A stretch of DNA of 64,000 nt, taken from Merdimonas faecis. GTDB taxonomy: Bacteria > Bacillota > Clostridia > Lachnospirales > Lachnospiraceae. Where the stretch lies: the NCBI RefSeq assembly GCF_001754075.1, contig NZ_MIEH01000023.1, forward strand, positions 62,001 through 126,000, in the 5' to 3' direction. Under the pieces are notes generated by a model that was not told the DNA's origin, made no database searches, and worked only from the letters and a program-made list of their open reading frames with translations. Positions 51,556 through 59,692 of the stretch are shown here, in pieces. Position numbers and translations under genes: made by a program. Each line of letters starts with the position of its first letter. Within the stretch, counting starts at the first letter, position 1.

Positions 51556-53202
51556 ATGGGAAAGAAATCAGGAAAAGTATATGTGGTAGGGCATAAGAAT
51601 CCGGATACAGATTCCATCTGTTCTGCAATCGCATATGCTCATTTGAAAAAAGAAATTACAGGAGAAGAGTATGTTCCCAGAAGAGCCGGGCTTATCAATG
51701 AAGAAACAGCCTACGTTCTTCAGCGGTTCGGTGTGGACGCACCGCCTCTTCTGCAGAATGTCAAACTCCAGGTGAAGGATATCGATATCCACAAGATCGA
51801 CGGTGTGGATCCGCAGATGTCTATTAAAGATACCTGGCAGAAAATGAAAGAAAATAATATCAAAACAATTCCTGTTCTGAAGGATGAAGAGCTGGTTGGT
51901 GTAATCTCTACCGGAGATATAGCTACATCCTATATGGACGTATATGACAACCGGGTACTGTCAGCTGCAAAGACTCAGTACCGTAATATTATCAAAACGC
52001 TGGACGGTACGCTGGTAACCGGCAACGAGCACGGGCATTTCACCAAAGGAAAAGTGGCGATTGGCGCATCCAATCCGGATCTGATGGAACAGTTTATCGA
52101 GAAAGACGATCTGGTCATCCTGGGAAACCGGTATGAGTCTCAGGCCTGTGCGGTGGATATCGACGCCAGCTGCCTGGTGGTATGCCAGAATGCGGAAGTG
52201 CCGGATGAGCTGATTAAAAAGGCGGAGGAGCAGAGTATTGTCATCATCCGCACGCCGCATGATACATTTACGGTGGCAAGGCTGATCAACCAGAGTATCC
52301 CGGTGAAATATTTTATGACAAAGACACCGCTGACCAGCTTCCAGCTCAATGATTATGTGGATGATATCAAGGAAGTCATGACGAAAAAGAAGTTCCGTGA
52401 TTTCCCGATCCTGGACCGGCACGGACGGTTCCGCGGCTTTATTTCCAGGCGGCGATTCCTGGATGTAAGTAAGAAAAAGGTTATCCTGGTAGACCACAAT
52501 GAGAAATCCCAGGCCGTAGACGGCATCGAGGAGGCGGAGATCGTGGAGATCATCGACCATCACCGGCTGGGAAATATTGAGACGGTAGGACCTGTATTTT
52601 TCCGGAATCAGCCGGTGGGCTGTACAGCGACGATCGTGTATCAGATGTATCAGGAGGCCGAGGTTAAGATCAGCCGGACGATTGCCGGGCTTTTGTGCTC
52701 CGCGATCATTTCGGATACATTGTTGTTCCGTTCGCCTACATGTACGGCAGTGGATGAAAAGACGGCCAAAAAGCTTGCGAAGATCGCAGAGGTCGATCTG
52801 GAACAGCTGGCCAGTGAGATGTTCCGGGCAGGAAGCAATCTGCAGGGCAAGAGTGCGGAAGAAATCTGCTTCCAGGACTTTAAGCAGTTTACGGTCAACG
52901 ATATGGTATTCGGCGTAGGACAGATCAATTCGATGAATAAAGAAGAACTGGATGAGATCCGGCAGACCCTGGATCCTCATCTTCCAAAGGTATTGAAGGA
53001 CCACAATCTGCAGATGATCTTCTTCATGCTGACAGATATCCTGGAAGAGTCCACAGAGCTTCTGTGCTGTGGAGCCGGGGCAAAGGAAAAGGTGCTGGAG
53101 GCCTTTGATCTCAGGGAGGATACAGACCGGATCATTCTGAAAGGCGTGGTATCCAGGAAGAAGCAGCTGATCCCTACGCTTGTGAGCACAATGCAGCAGT
53201 AG
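51556..53202 (+). CDS. ppaC: Manganese-dependent inorganic pyrophosphatase with CBS-DRTGG insert
   Basis: A 548-residue family II pyrophosphatase. The DHH catalytic part has GHKNPDTDSICSA (metal ligands) and IIDHHRLGN; the DHHA2 part ends in SRKKQLIPTL. Between them lie two CBS domains (TIPVLKDEELVGVIS; DFPILDRHGRFRGFIS) split by a DRTGG domain (~110-250). CBS pairs bind AMP/ADP as inhibitors, and the CBS-DRTGG form is activated by diadenosine polyphosphates. GAGGTGTAGG precedes the ATG. It hydrolyses PPi to drive biosynthesis and links it to energy charge. Confidence 0.93.
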   Translation: MGKKSGKVYVVGHKNPDTDSICSAIAYAHLKKEITGEEYVPRRAGLINEETAYVLQRFGVDAPPLLQNVKLQVKDIDIHKIDGVDPQMSIKDTWQKMKENNIKTIPVLKDEELVGVISTGDIATSYMDVYDNRVLSAAKTQYRNIIKTLDGTLVTGNEHGHFTKGKVAIGASNPDLMEQFIEKDDLVILGNRYESQACAVDIDASCLVVCQNAEVPDELIKKAEEQSIVIIRTPHDTFTVARLINQSIPVKYFMTKTPLTSFQLNDYVDDIKEVMTKKKFRDFPILDRHGRFRGFISRRRFLDVSKKKVILVDHNEKSQAVDGIEEAEIVEIIDHHRLGNIETVGPVFFRNQPVGCTATIVYQMYQEAEVKISRTIAGLLCSAIISDTLLFRSPTCTAVDEKTAKKLAKIAEVDLEQLASEMFRAGSNLQGKSAEEICFQDFKQFTVNDMVFGVGQINSMNKEELDEIRQTLDPHLPKVLKDHNLQMIFFMLTDILEESTELLCCGAGAKEKVLEAFDLREDTDRIILKGVVSRKKQLIPTLVSTMQQ

Positions 53203-53232
53203 GAGATGACAGGAAAGAAAGGATAATATGCT

Positions 53233-53799
53233 ATGGGAAGACAAGTGTGGAAGCCGGGGAATATGCTGTATCCGCTTCCGGCGGTGATGGTGAGCGCCGC
53301 CGACAAGGAAGGCAATGCAAATATACTGACGGTGGCCTGGACAGGCACCATATGTACAGATCCGGCGATGCTTTATATTTCCGTGCGCCCGGAGCGCTAT
53401 TCCTACGGAATGATCCGGGAGACCGGAGAATTTGTCGTGAATCTTACGACAGAGGAGCTTGCAAAGGCCACGGACTGGTGCGGTGTAAAATCTGGAAGAG
53501 ATGTGGATAAGTGGAAGGAAATGGGGCTGACAAAGGGGAAAGCGAGTACCCTTTCTTATGCGCCGGTGATCCTGGAAAGCCCGGTGAACATCGAGTGTAA
53601 GGTGACAGAGGTCAAAGAACTGGGAAGCCATCACATGTTTCTTGCCAGGGTAACGGCTGTTCAGGTCGATGAGAAATATATGAAGAAAAATGGAAAATTT
53701 GAGCTGAACCATACCGGGCTTCTGGCTTATTCCCATGGAGAATATCTGGGACTTGGCAAAAGCCTGGGAAGATTCGGATGGAGTGTTAAGAAAAGATAG
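53233..53799 (+). CDS. Flavin reductase family protein
   Basis: A 188-residue FMN-binding split-barrel protein of the flavin reductase-like family (PLPAVMVSAADKEGNANILTVAW, then ISVRPERYSYGMIRE). Such proteins in anaerobes bind FMN and act as electron carriers or NAD(P)H:flavin reductases. It is unrelated in length to the rubredoxin fusion at 3.7 kb and lacks the rubredoxin part. It follows ppaC by 30 bases and could be co-transcribed. A terminator follows. Confidence 0.87.
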   Translation: MGRQVWKPGNMLYPLPAVMVSAADKEGNANILTVAWTGTICTDPAMLYISVRPERYSYGMIRETGEFVVNLTTEELAKATDWCGVKSGRDVDKWKEMGLTKGKASTLSYAPVILESPVNIECKVTEVKELGSHHMFLARVTAVQVDEKYMKKNGKFELNHTGLLAYSHGEYLGLGKSLGRFGWSVKKR

Positions 53800-53805
53800 C
53801 TTCTG

Positions 53806-53834
53806 AAAAACTGCGGATATTCCGCAGTTTTTCT
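53806..53834 (+). terminator. Terminator after the flavin reductase gene
   Basis: AAAAACTGCGGA pairs with TCCGCAGTTTTT around TAT. Confidence 0.9.
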
Positions 53835-53859
53835 TGGCATACAGGAATGGAGAAGACTT

Positions 53860-54585
53860 ATGATACATGAATTTTCAAGGACGGAGCTCCTGATCGGAGA
53901 AGAGGCGCTCGGGAAGCTTCGAAGGACAACGGTCCTGGTGCTTGGAGTGGGAGGCGTAGGATCCCACTGCATCGAGGCCCTGGCAAGGAGCGGCGTGGGA
54001 AGACTGATCCTGGTGGATAATGACAAGGTGTCTCTTACTAATATCAACCGTCAGTCCATCGCGTATCACAGTACGGTGGGAAGGTATAAGACTGAAATCA
54101 TGAAAGAAAGGATCCATGATATCTGTCCGGAGACAGAAGTCCTTACTTACGAAACCTTTGTGCTGCCGGAAAATATCGAAGAGATTTTTGAGATCCGTCC
54201 GGATTATATCATCGATGCCATCGATACGGTGACAGCGAAACTTGCCGTGATCGAGAAGGCAAAGAAAGAAGAAATCCCGCTGATCAGCTGCATGGGTACC
54301 GGCAATAAACTACATCCTGAATTGTTTGAGATCGCGGATATCAGCAGTACATCCGTCTGCCCGCTCTGCAAGGTAATGAGAAAAGAGCTGAAGGCAAGAG
54401 GGATCCGTGGGGTGAAAGTATTGTATTCAAAAGAGAAACCTGTGGATGTATCCGGCAAAGAGACAGGAGAAGAAAAAGGGAGCAAAAGGTCGCTGCCCGG
54501 GAGTATTTCTTTTACGCCGCCGGTGGCAGGGCTTCTGATCGCCGGAGAGGCAGTCCGGGAAATCATTGGATGGGAAGGAAGATAG
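53860..54585 (+). CDS. tcdA: tRNA threonylcarbamoyladenosine dehydratase
   Basis: A 241-residue E1-like (ThiF/HesA) enzyme that cyclises t6A37 to ct6A in tRNAs. The ATP loop is GVGGVGSHCIEALARSGVG; further motifs are DNDKVSLTNINRQ and DAIDTVTAKL. Three Cys in SVCPLCKVM may bind zinc. GGAATGGAG precedes the ATG. rarA follows after 6 bases. Confidence 0.92.
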   Translation: MIHEFSRTELLIGEEALGKLRRTTVLVLGVGGVGSHCIEALARSGVGRLILVDNDKVSLTNINRQSIAYHSTVGRYKTEIMKERIHDICPETEVLTYETFVLPENIEEIFEIRPDYIIDAIDTVTAKLAVIEKAKKEEIPLISCMGTGNKLHPELFEIADISSTSVCPLCKVMRKELKARGIRGVKVLYSKEKPVDVSGKETGEEKGSKRSLPGSISFTPPVAGLLIAGEAVREIIGWEGR

Positions 54586-54591
54586 GAAGCA

Positions 54592-55908
54592 ATGGATTTA
54601 TTTGATTATATGCGGGAACAAAACCAGGAAAAGGAATCGCCGCTTGCGTCCAGACTAAGGCCCACGACTCTGGATGAAGTGGTGGGGCAGCAGCATATCA
54701 TCGGGAAGGATAAGCTGTTGTACCGGGCAATCAAGGCAGACAAGCTAAGCTCTGTCATTTTCTATGGGCCGCCGGGAACCGGGAAGACAACGCTTGCAAA
54801 GGTCATTGCCCATACCACCAGTGCGGAGTTTACCCAGATCAACGCTACGGTAGCGGGGAAAAAGGATATGGAAGAGGTAGTAAAGAAAGCCCAGGATCTG
54901 CAGGGGATGTACCAGAAAAGGACGATCCTTTTTATAGATGAGATCCACCGGTTCAATAAAGGGCAGCAGGATTATCTTCTGCCGTTTGTGGAGGACGGGA
55001 CGATCATCCTGATCGGCGCCACTACAGAAAATCCATATTTCGAGGTGAACAGTGCGCTGATCTCCCGGTCGGTTATCTTTGAGCTCTATCCCCTGGAGCC
55101 GGAGGATATCAAAACCTTGATCCGCCGGGCGGTTTATGATGTGGAAAAGGGTATGGGAAGCTATCAGGCGGTGATCGAGGACGATGCGCTGGATTTTCTG
55201 GCAGACATCTGCGGCGGAGATGCAAGAAGCGCTTTAAATGCAGTGGAGCTGGGGATCCTGACGACGGAGCGAAGCGAAGACGGAAAGATCCATCTGACTC
55301 TTCCGGTAGCCAGTGAATGTATCCAGAAGCGGGTGGTCCGCTACGATAAGACCGGGGATAATCATTATGACACGATTTCTGCCTTCATTAAAAGTATGCG
55401 GGGATCCGATCCGGATGCGGCGGTTTATTACCTGGCCAAAATGCTTTATGCCGGGGAGGATATCAAGTTCATCGCCCGCAGGATCATGATATGTGCGTCA
55501 GAGGATGTGGGAAATGCAGACCCTATGGCTCTTAACGTGGCGGTTTCAGCGGCTCAGGCAGTGGAGAGGATCGGTATGCCGGAGGCTCAGATCATCCTTT
55601 CGCAGGCAGTGACCTATGTGGCCACAGCACCTAAGAGCAATTCTGCAACAAATGCGATCTTTTCAGCGATGGAAAGCGTGAGATCTAAGAAAACGACGGT
55701 GCCTTCCCATCTTCAGGATGCGCATTATAAGGGCGCCGGAAAGCTGGGGCACGGTATCGGCTATCAGTACGCCCACGATTACCCACATCATTATGTAGAG
55801 CAGCAGTACCTGCCGGATGAGATCCTGGGTGCGAAGTTCTATGAACCCGGCGAGAACGGATATGAAAAGAAGATCGGGGAATGGATGAAATTTTTAAGGG
55901 GCGAGTAA
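54592..55908 (+). CDS. rarA: Replication-associated recombination ATPase RarA (MgsA)
   Basis: A 438-residue AAA+ clamp-loader-like ATPase acting at stalled replication forks. Walker [13 protein letters not shown] near residue 57, Walker [17 protein letters not shown], sensor [18 protein letters not shown], and the C-terminal tetramer domain with [10 protein letters not shown] are present. The stop codon lies in the loop of a terminator hairpin. Confidence 0.95.
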   Translation: MDLFDYMREQNQEKESPLASRLRPTTLDEVVGQQHIIGKDKLLYRAIKADKLSSVIFYGPPGTGKTTLAKVIAHTTSAEFTQINATVAGKKDMEEVVKKAQDLQGMYQKRTILFIDEIHRFNKGQQDYLLPFVEDGTIILIGATTENPYFEVNSALISRSVIFELYPLEPEDIKTLIRRAVYDVEKGMGSYQAVIEDDALDFLADICGGDARSALNAVELGILTTERSEDGKIHLTLPVASECIQKRVVRYDKTGDNHYDTISAFIKSMRGSDPDAAVYYLAKMLYAGEDIKFIARRIMICASEDVGNADPMALNVAVSAAQAVERIGMPEAQIILSQAVTYVATAPKSNSATNAIFSAMESVRSKKTTVPSHLQDAHYKGAGKLGHGIGYQYAHDYPHHYVEQQYLPDEILGAKFYEPGENGYEKKIGEWMKFLRGE

Positions 55909-55920
55909 TCGCCCCTTAAA
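55893..55920. terminator. Bidirectional terminator between rarA and the ferredoxin gene
   Basis: Perfect 12-base arms TTTAAGGGGCGA and TCGCCCCTTAAA around GTAA, which includes the rarA stop. The T tract is better on the reverse strand. Confidence 0.75.
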
Positions 55921-55922
55921 TG

Positions 55923-56660
55923 TTATCCGTTTGATTCCAGAATAGTTCCATCGATTTTTACTGTCACCACCTGCCAGGGGATGAATTTTCCACTGGCCTT
56001 TAAAGCTTGGGTGGCGGCATGCTGGATCCCTCCGCAGCAGGGAACCTCCATGCGGACGATGGTCAGGCTTTTGATGTCGTTGCCCCGGATGATCTCCGTC
56101 AGTTTTTCAGTATAGTCCACCGGATCCAGCTTCGGACATCCGATCAAAGTGATATGGTTCCGGATAAAACGCTGGTGAAAATTGGCATAAGCGTAGGCGG
56201 TGCAGTCGGCTGCGATCAGAAGATGGGCGCCCTGGAAATACGGCGCGTTTACCGGGGCCAGCTGGATCTGCACCGGCCACTGGGAGAGCTGGCTTTGCGG
56301 GGCAGCTGATTCCAGGGGCGTTTTGGCGGCGCTGCAGTCGGAAGGTGTATGGCTGATGGATCTGGGGGCCTGGCCGGGACAGCCTGAGAAAGTCGGCTGT
56401 GCCTGAGAGCTGGAATCCTTTCTGGTTTTCAGATGAAGCTGGACGGCTTCCGGATCATAAGCGGCGGCCTCCCGCTCTTCAAAAGTGATGGCTCCGGTAG
56501 GGCAGGCCGGCAGACAGTCTCCCAGTCCGTCGCAGTAGTCGTCCCGGATCAGTTTTGCTTTTCCATTTATCATCTGGATGGCTCCCTCGTGGCATGCAGC
56601 CGCGCAGGCGCCGCATCCGTTACATTTTTCTTCATTTATCTGGATAATTTTTCTTATCAT
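55923..56660 (-). CDS. 4Fe-4S ferredoxin-type protein with C-terminal iron-sulfur/CCGG domain
   Basis: A 245-residue protein. The N-terminus has one complete cluster motif (C13-x2-C16-x2-C19-x3-C23) and a second with only three Cys (YCDGLGDCLPACP), a known variant of this family. A variable Ser/Pro/Gln linker (~75-125) leads to a conserved domain with ADCTAYAYANF, IGCPKLD and VPCCGG. AAGGAGGG precedes the ATG at 56660. It is divergent from a Crp/Fnr regulator; in Clostridia such pairs often lie near hcp and respond to NO, but hcp is not in this window. Confidence 0.83.
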   Translation of the reverse strand: MIRKIIQINEEKCNGCGACAAACHEGAIQMINGKAKLIRDDYCDGLGDCLPACPTGAITFEEREAAAYDPEAVQLHLKTRKDSSSQAQPTFSGCPGQAPRSISHTPSDCSAAKTPLESAAPQSQLSQWPVQIQLAPVNAPYFQGAHLLIAADCTAYAYANFHQRFIRNHITLIGCPKLDPVDYTEKLTEIIRGNDIKSLTIVRMEVPCCGGIQHAATQALKASGKFIPWQVVTVKIDGTILESNG

Positions 56661-56673
56661 ATGAAATCCCTCC

Positions 56674-56731
56674 TTGACTTGATGTCTGCAGTTTACTATA
56701 ATTTCCTCCAAAAGTATGTTGGATTTCCAAC
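56674..56731 (+). promoter_or_regulatory. Promoter and 14-bp palindrome of the Crp/Fnr gene
   Basis: TTGACT (56674), 17-base spacer, TATAAT (56697-56702). The perfect palindrome GTTGGATTTCCAAC at 56718-56731 starts about 9 bases after the likely transcript start and also lies upstream of the divergent ferredoxin gene. Its 5-4-5 shape (GTTGG-N4-CCAAC) equals that of Fnr-family sites. Confidence 0.65.
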
Positions 56732-56745
56732 GAAGGAGAAAAATT

Positions 56746-57405
56746 ATGGAAGCATATCAGGACCTATTTGCGAAAATGCCGCTGTTTCAAGGAATAAGCA
56801 GGAAAGATTGTGAGAGTATCCTGCACTGTCTGGATGGCAGAAAAAGATATTTTCAGAAGCAGGAAGTGATCTGGTCAGAAGGCGAGCCTGCCAGAAAGGT
56901 AGGGATCGTCCTGAGCGGCTGCGTGCAGGTGGTCAGTGAGGATGTGTTCGGAAACAGGAATATCCTTGAGAAACTGATGCCGGGGGAATTGTTCGGGGCG
57001 GCCTACGCATGTGCGGGCGTGGGAGGAAGTCCGGTCAGTGTAGTGGCTGTGACAGACAGTCAGGTTTTCCAGGTGGATATACAGCGTGTACTCGAAGTGT
57101 GTCCGGCATCCTGCCCGTTTCATCAGCAGCTGATCCGGAATCTGGTGACGATCCTGGCCGGAAAAAATGTAATGCTCGGTGAAAAGCTGCGTCATCTGTC
57201 CAAACGGACGACCAGAGAAAAATTACTTTCTTATTTATCAGAAACGGCGAAGCAAAAGAATGCCCGGCATTTTGTGATTCCGTTTAACCGTCAGGAACTG
57301 GCGGATTATCTGTGTGTGGAGAGAAGCGCCATGTCGGCGGAGCTTTCAAAGCTCCGCCGGGATGGGGTCTTGGATTACCGGAAAAGTGAGTTCTGGCTTA
57401 TTTGA
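56746..57405 (+). CDS. Crp/Fnr family transcriptional regulator
   Basis: A 219-residue regulator with an N-terminal cyclic-nucleotide-binding-like barrel (~15-125; GEPARKVGIVLSGCVQVVSED, LMPGELFGAAYA) and a C-terminal winged helix (FNRQELADYLCVERSAMSAELSKL). The N-terminal Cys cluster of oxygen-sensing Fnr is absent; Cys are scattered, so another ligand or haem is possible. GAAGGAG precedes the ATG at 56746. It probably controls itself and the divergent ferredoxin gene. Its end overlaps the converging ABC permease gene by 8 bases. Confidence 0.88.
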   Translation: MEAYQDLFAKMPLFQGISRKDCESILHCLDGRKRYFQKQEVIWSEGEPARKVGIVLSGCVQVVSEDVFGNRNILEKLMPGELFGAAYACAGVGGSPVSVVAVTDSQVFQVDIQRVLEVCPASCPFHQQLIRNLVTILAGKNVMLGEKLRHLSKRTTREKLLSYLSETAKQKNARHFVIPFNRQELADYLCVERSAMSAELSKLRRDGVLDYRKSEFWLI

Positions 57406-58243
57406 TATCCCGCTTCTGGAAATGTACCATTCCGATGAGAAGCGCTGCCAGAAAAAATCCGGCGGCAACGAAGAGAGCGCGGATCACGGAAGTTCGGGTA
57501 AGTCCGCCAAGCAGAGCATTCATGTTAGCATCAATCAGATAATTAGATAATGTCATGGTTTTGCCTGTGAATTTTTTGACCAGCATTTCTCCCAGCATGG
57601 CAAACAGAGATAAAAATTCCAGGAAACAGATGTTAACGGCCAGCGATCCTCCATTTTGCCGGATGATAAAGCTAAACATTACGAAAACAGATATGAAGGC
57701 GAAAAGGAGCAAAAGCTCAAGTCCGGCTCCCCCGAGTGTCCGGGGCCAGTACCCTGAAGAAACAGGGCCAAATCCCCAGAGGATGGAAGCCGTGACAGCT
57801 GCGAACAGGACGTAGACCAGAGTCAGAAAGGCTCCTGCGGCCATGCCTGTGATCAGCTTGGAGCCATAGAGGGCTGCCCGGCTGTACTGTCTGGAGGCCA
57901 TGTTTTTGATGGTGCCATGGTTAAATTCGCTGCCTACGAACAGAGAGATGAGTACCGCCAGGATCAATGTTGTGTTGCCGGCAAAGAAGGAGAGGAGCTG
58001 GCCTGAGCCGCTTAGTTCGTCGTAGCTTAAGGGTACGCCTTCCACAGAGACACTGACGCCGCTTTCCTCCAGCGTTTCCTGCTGTGAGGCGACCTGGGTC
58101 TCCATCTGGTCTCCCGCCAGACGATAGGTAAAATCCAGAAGAAAAACACTCCCGACAGCCAGAATTACCGTGACAGCCAGGCAGACCCAGAAATACCTGG
58201 CTTTTCTCAGTTTATAAAAATCACTTCTTAATATATGTGTCAT
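57398..58243 (-). CDS. ABC-2 type transporter permease
   Basis: A 281-residue permease: short cytoplasmic start (MTHILRSDFYKLRKARYFW), helix, a ~60-residue extracellular loop and five further helices; the segment FVGSEFNHGTIKNMASRQYSR is typical of bacitracin/lantibiotic-type exporters. It follows its ATPase by 2 bases. GGGGGAA precedes the ATG at 58243. Substrate unknown. Its 3' end overlaps the convergent Crp/Fnr gene, with no terminator between. Confidence 0.85.
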   Translation of the reverse strand: MTHILRSDFYKLRKARYFWVCLAVTVILAVGSVFLLDFTYRLAGDQMETQVASQQETLEESGVSVSVEGVPLSYDELSGSGQLLSFFAGNTTLILAVLISLFVGSEFNHGTIKNMASRQYSRAALYGSKLITGMAAGAFLTLVYVLFAAVTASILWGFGPVSSGYWPRTLGGAGLELLLLFAFISVFVMFSFIIRQNGGSLAVNICFLEFLSLFAMLGEMLVKKFTGKTMTLSNYLIDANMNALLGGLTRTSVIRALFVAAGFFLAALLIGMVHFQKRDIK

Positions 58244-58245
58244 TT

Positions 58246-58980
58246 TTAGATTCCCCCTTGTATTTTCTTTAAGAAATAATCCTCCAGATCCATGATCGGT
58301 GTCCCGTCCGGGGCACTGCATCTTTGAATCAGCTGTTCCTCTGTAAATTCATCGATCAGTTTTCCCTGATGGATGATCCCGTAGCGCGTGGCAAATTTGG
58401 AAAGTTCTCCCAGGATGTGGGAGGAGATCAGCACGGTGATCTTGCGGTCGTGGTTTAGTCTCAGGATCAGGTCCCGGATCTCCTTGATTCCTTCCGGGTC
58501 CAGGCCGTTTGTCGGTTCATCCAGAATCAGGAATTTCGGATTTCCGATCAGAGCGATGCCGATTGCCAGGCGCTGCCGCATCCCCAGTGAAAAGTCCTTT
58601 GCCTTTTTCGTTCCGGCATCGTCAAGACCAACCAGTGTCAGGATAGAATCGGCCTGGGATTCATTCCGGATGCCCTGGAGCTTATACTGGGCCAGGAGAT
58701 TCTCCTTTGCTGTCATTCCTGGATAGAGTGCAGGAGATTCGATAACGGTGCCGGTAAATTTACGGCCCTCGGGCAGATCCGGGCTCCCGAACATAAGGAT
58801 GGTCCCGTCATCCGGGGCGGCAAGTCCGGTGATCATGCGTATCAGCGTGGTCTTCCCGGCTCCGTTTTTCCCGATAAATCCATAGATATCACCTTCGTGG
58901 ATGGTCATGGAAAGGTGATCCACCACAGTGCGGTGAGCGTAACGCTTTGTCAGCTGGTTTGTGCGTAATATGACACTCAT
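58246..58980 (-). CDS. ABC transporter ATPase, bacitracin/lantibiotic type
   Basis: A 244-residue ATPase with Walker A GKNGAGKTT, signature FSLGMRQRLAIGIAL, Walker B FLILDEPTNGLDPEG and LISSHILGELSKFA. AAAGGAGC precedes the ATG. The two-gene operon has no regulator of its own, yet the upstream region carries the same TGTATTA-N6-TAATACA palindrome as the GntR-ABC operon at 3.6 kb, so that GntR protein may control it. Confidence 0.9.
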   Translation of the reverse strand: MSVILRTNQLTKRYAHRTVVDHLSMTIHEGDIYGFIGKNGAGKTTLIRMITGLAAPDDGTILMFGSPDLPEGRKFTGTVIESPALYPGMTAKENLLAQYKLQGIRNESQADSILTLVGLDDAGTKKAKDFSLGMRQRLAIGIALIGNPKFLILDEPTNGLDPEGIKEIRDLILRLNHDRKITVLISSHILGELSKFATRYGIIHQGKLIDEFTEEQLIQRCSAPDGTPIMDLEDYFLKKIQGGI

Positions 58981-59014
58981 ATTTGTGCTCCTTTCAAATG
59001 TATTTATGTATTAG

Positions 59015-59034
59015 TGTATTATTAAGTTAATACA
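59015..59034 (-). promoter_or_regulatory. GntR/YtrA-type operator upstream of the second ABC operon
   Basis: TGTATTA (59015-59021), spacer TTAAGT, TAATACA (59028-59034): same arms and same 6-base spacing as at 3581-3600. An extra half site TGTATTA lies at 59007-59013. Confidence 0.7.
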
Positions 59035-59081
59035 ATAATATATTTGAAAAATGAATTTGTCAAGATAAAAAAAGAAGAAGA

Positions 59082-59110
59082 TTGTATTTTTTATTTTCAG
59101 AAGCTATAAT
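59082..59110 (+). promoter_or_regulatory. Promoter of the 97-residue protein gene
   Basis: TTGTAT, 17-base spacer, TATAAT, 33 bases before the start. Confidence 0.7.
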
Positions 59111-59143
59111 TTACATAGAAACTTTTAAATAGGAGGAAATGTC

Positions 59144-59437
59144 ATGAAGGTTTATGATGCAGTGAACAAGACAGAGGTAGAGGTGGACGGAACCAAGGGC
59201 CTGATCGAAAAGATGAAGGAAGGCCGGCAGGTAGACCTGTATCTGAAAGAAAAAAAGTCAGATGAGGACGGATACATGAGCTGGGATGTGGAGCACTGGT
59301 CCAGCGTAGACGGGAAAAGATTCATCCGCTGCTATTCATTAGAAGGAAGGGTCTTAAGCGAATCCACCGGACATAACATCTACGATCTGCAGAACGACTT
59401 CAAGCCCGAAGAAGCGGCAAAAGTAGAATTAAGCTAA
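59144..59437 (+). CDS. Conserved hypothetical small protein
   Basis: A 97-residue soluble, charged protein (MKVYDAVNKTEVEVDGTKGL ... LEGRVLSESTGHNIYD). No membrane segment, Cys motif or known domain recognised. It has a clear AGGAGG ribosome binding site, its own promoter and a strong terminator, so it is a real monocistronic gene. Function unknown. Confidence 0.75.
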   Translation: MKVYDAVNKTEVEVDGTKGLIEKMKEGRQVDLYLKEKKSDEDGYMSWDVEHWSSVDGKRFIRCYSLEGRVLSESTGHNIYDLQNDFKPEEAAKVELS

Positions 59438-59438
59438 T

Positions 59439-59471
59439 AAAAAAAGAAGCAGAGATCCTGCTTCTTTTTTT
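59439..59471 (+). terminator. Terminator of the small-protein gene
   Basis: AAAAAAAGAAGCAG pairs with CTGCTTCTTTTTTT around AGATC. Confidence 0.92.
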
Positions 59472-59576
59472 ATTGGGGACAGGGGGTTTTGCAAAAAGGG
59501 ACAGGGTGAAATGCGGTTGGGGACACCGTATATTGCGATTGGGGACGTACACCTGACGCAAAAGTGTACGTCCCCG
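59472..59576 (+). repeat. Composite GGGGAC repeat, locus C
   Basis: In order: GGGGACAGGGG (59475-59485), a degenerate AGGGACAGGG (59497-59506), TTGGGGACACCG (59517-59528), a 6-base gap and GCGATTGGGGACGTACACCT (59535-59554), whose GGGGACGTACAC pairs with GTGTACGTCCCC (59564-59575). It is identical to locus B over the 12- and 20-base boxes and in their spacing. It lies between a terminator and the hrcA promoter. Confidence 0.8.
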
Positions 59577-59599
59577 TTTGAAAATTTTGTGAAAGGGTG

Positions 59600-59669
59600 T
59601 TGACAAACAAATAGCATAGTGCTAAATTAATAGTCGAAGATGTTAGCACTCATTTTTGGGGAGTGCTAA
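59600..59669 (+). promoter_or_regulatory. hrcA promoter and CIRCE operator
   Basis: TTGACA (59600), 17-base spacer, TAAATT (59623-59628). CIRCE is perfect: TTAGCACTC (59643-59651), nine bases, GAGTGCTAA (59661-59669). An additional half-site-like GTGCTAA lies at 59619-59625 over the -10. HrcA binding here represses the heat-shock operon. Confidence 0.95.
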
Positions 59670-59692
59670 TAAAGCCGAAAGGAGGAGGATGC

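Noticed and set aside
51961-53868. Long reverse-strand open frame of 635 codons opposite ppaC and the flavin reductase gene
   Set aside because: It is antisense to two genes with clear families, crosses a terminator, has no ribosome binding site and no recognisable domain; it results from codon bias in the sense genes.
59472-59576. Repeated GGGGAC boxes as a CRISPR array
   Set aside because: Units differ in length, there are no spacers of even size and no cas genes; the boxes form hairpins and recur as a composite elsewhere.
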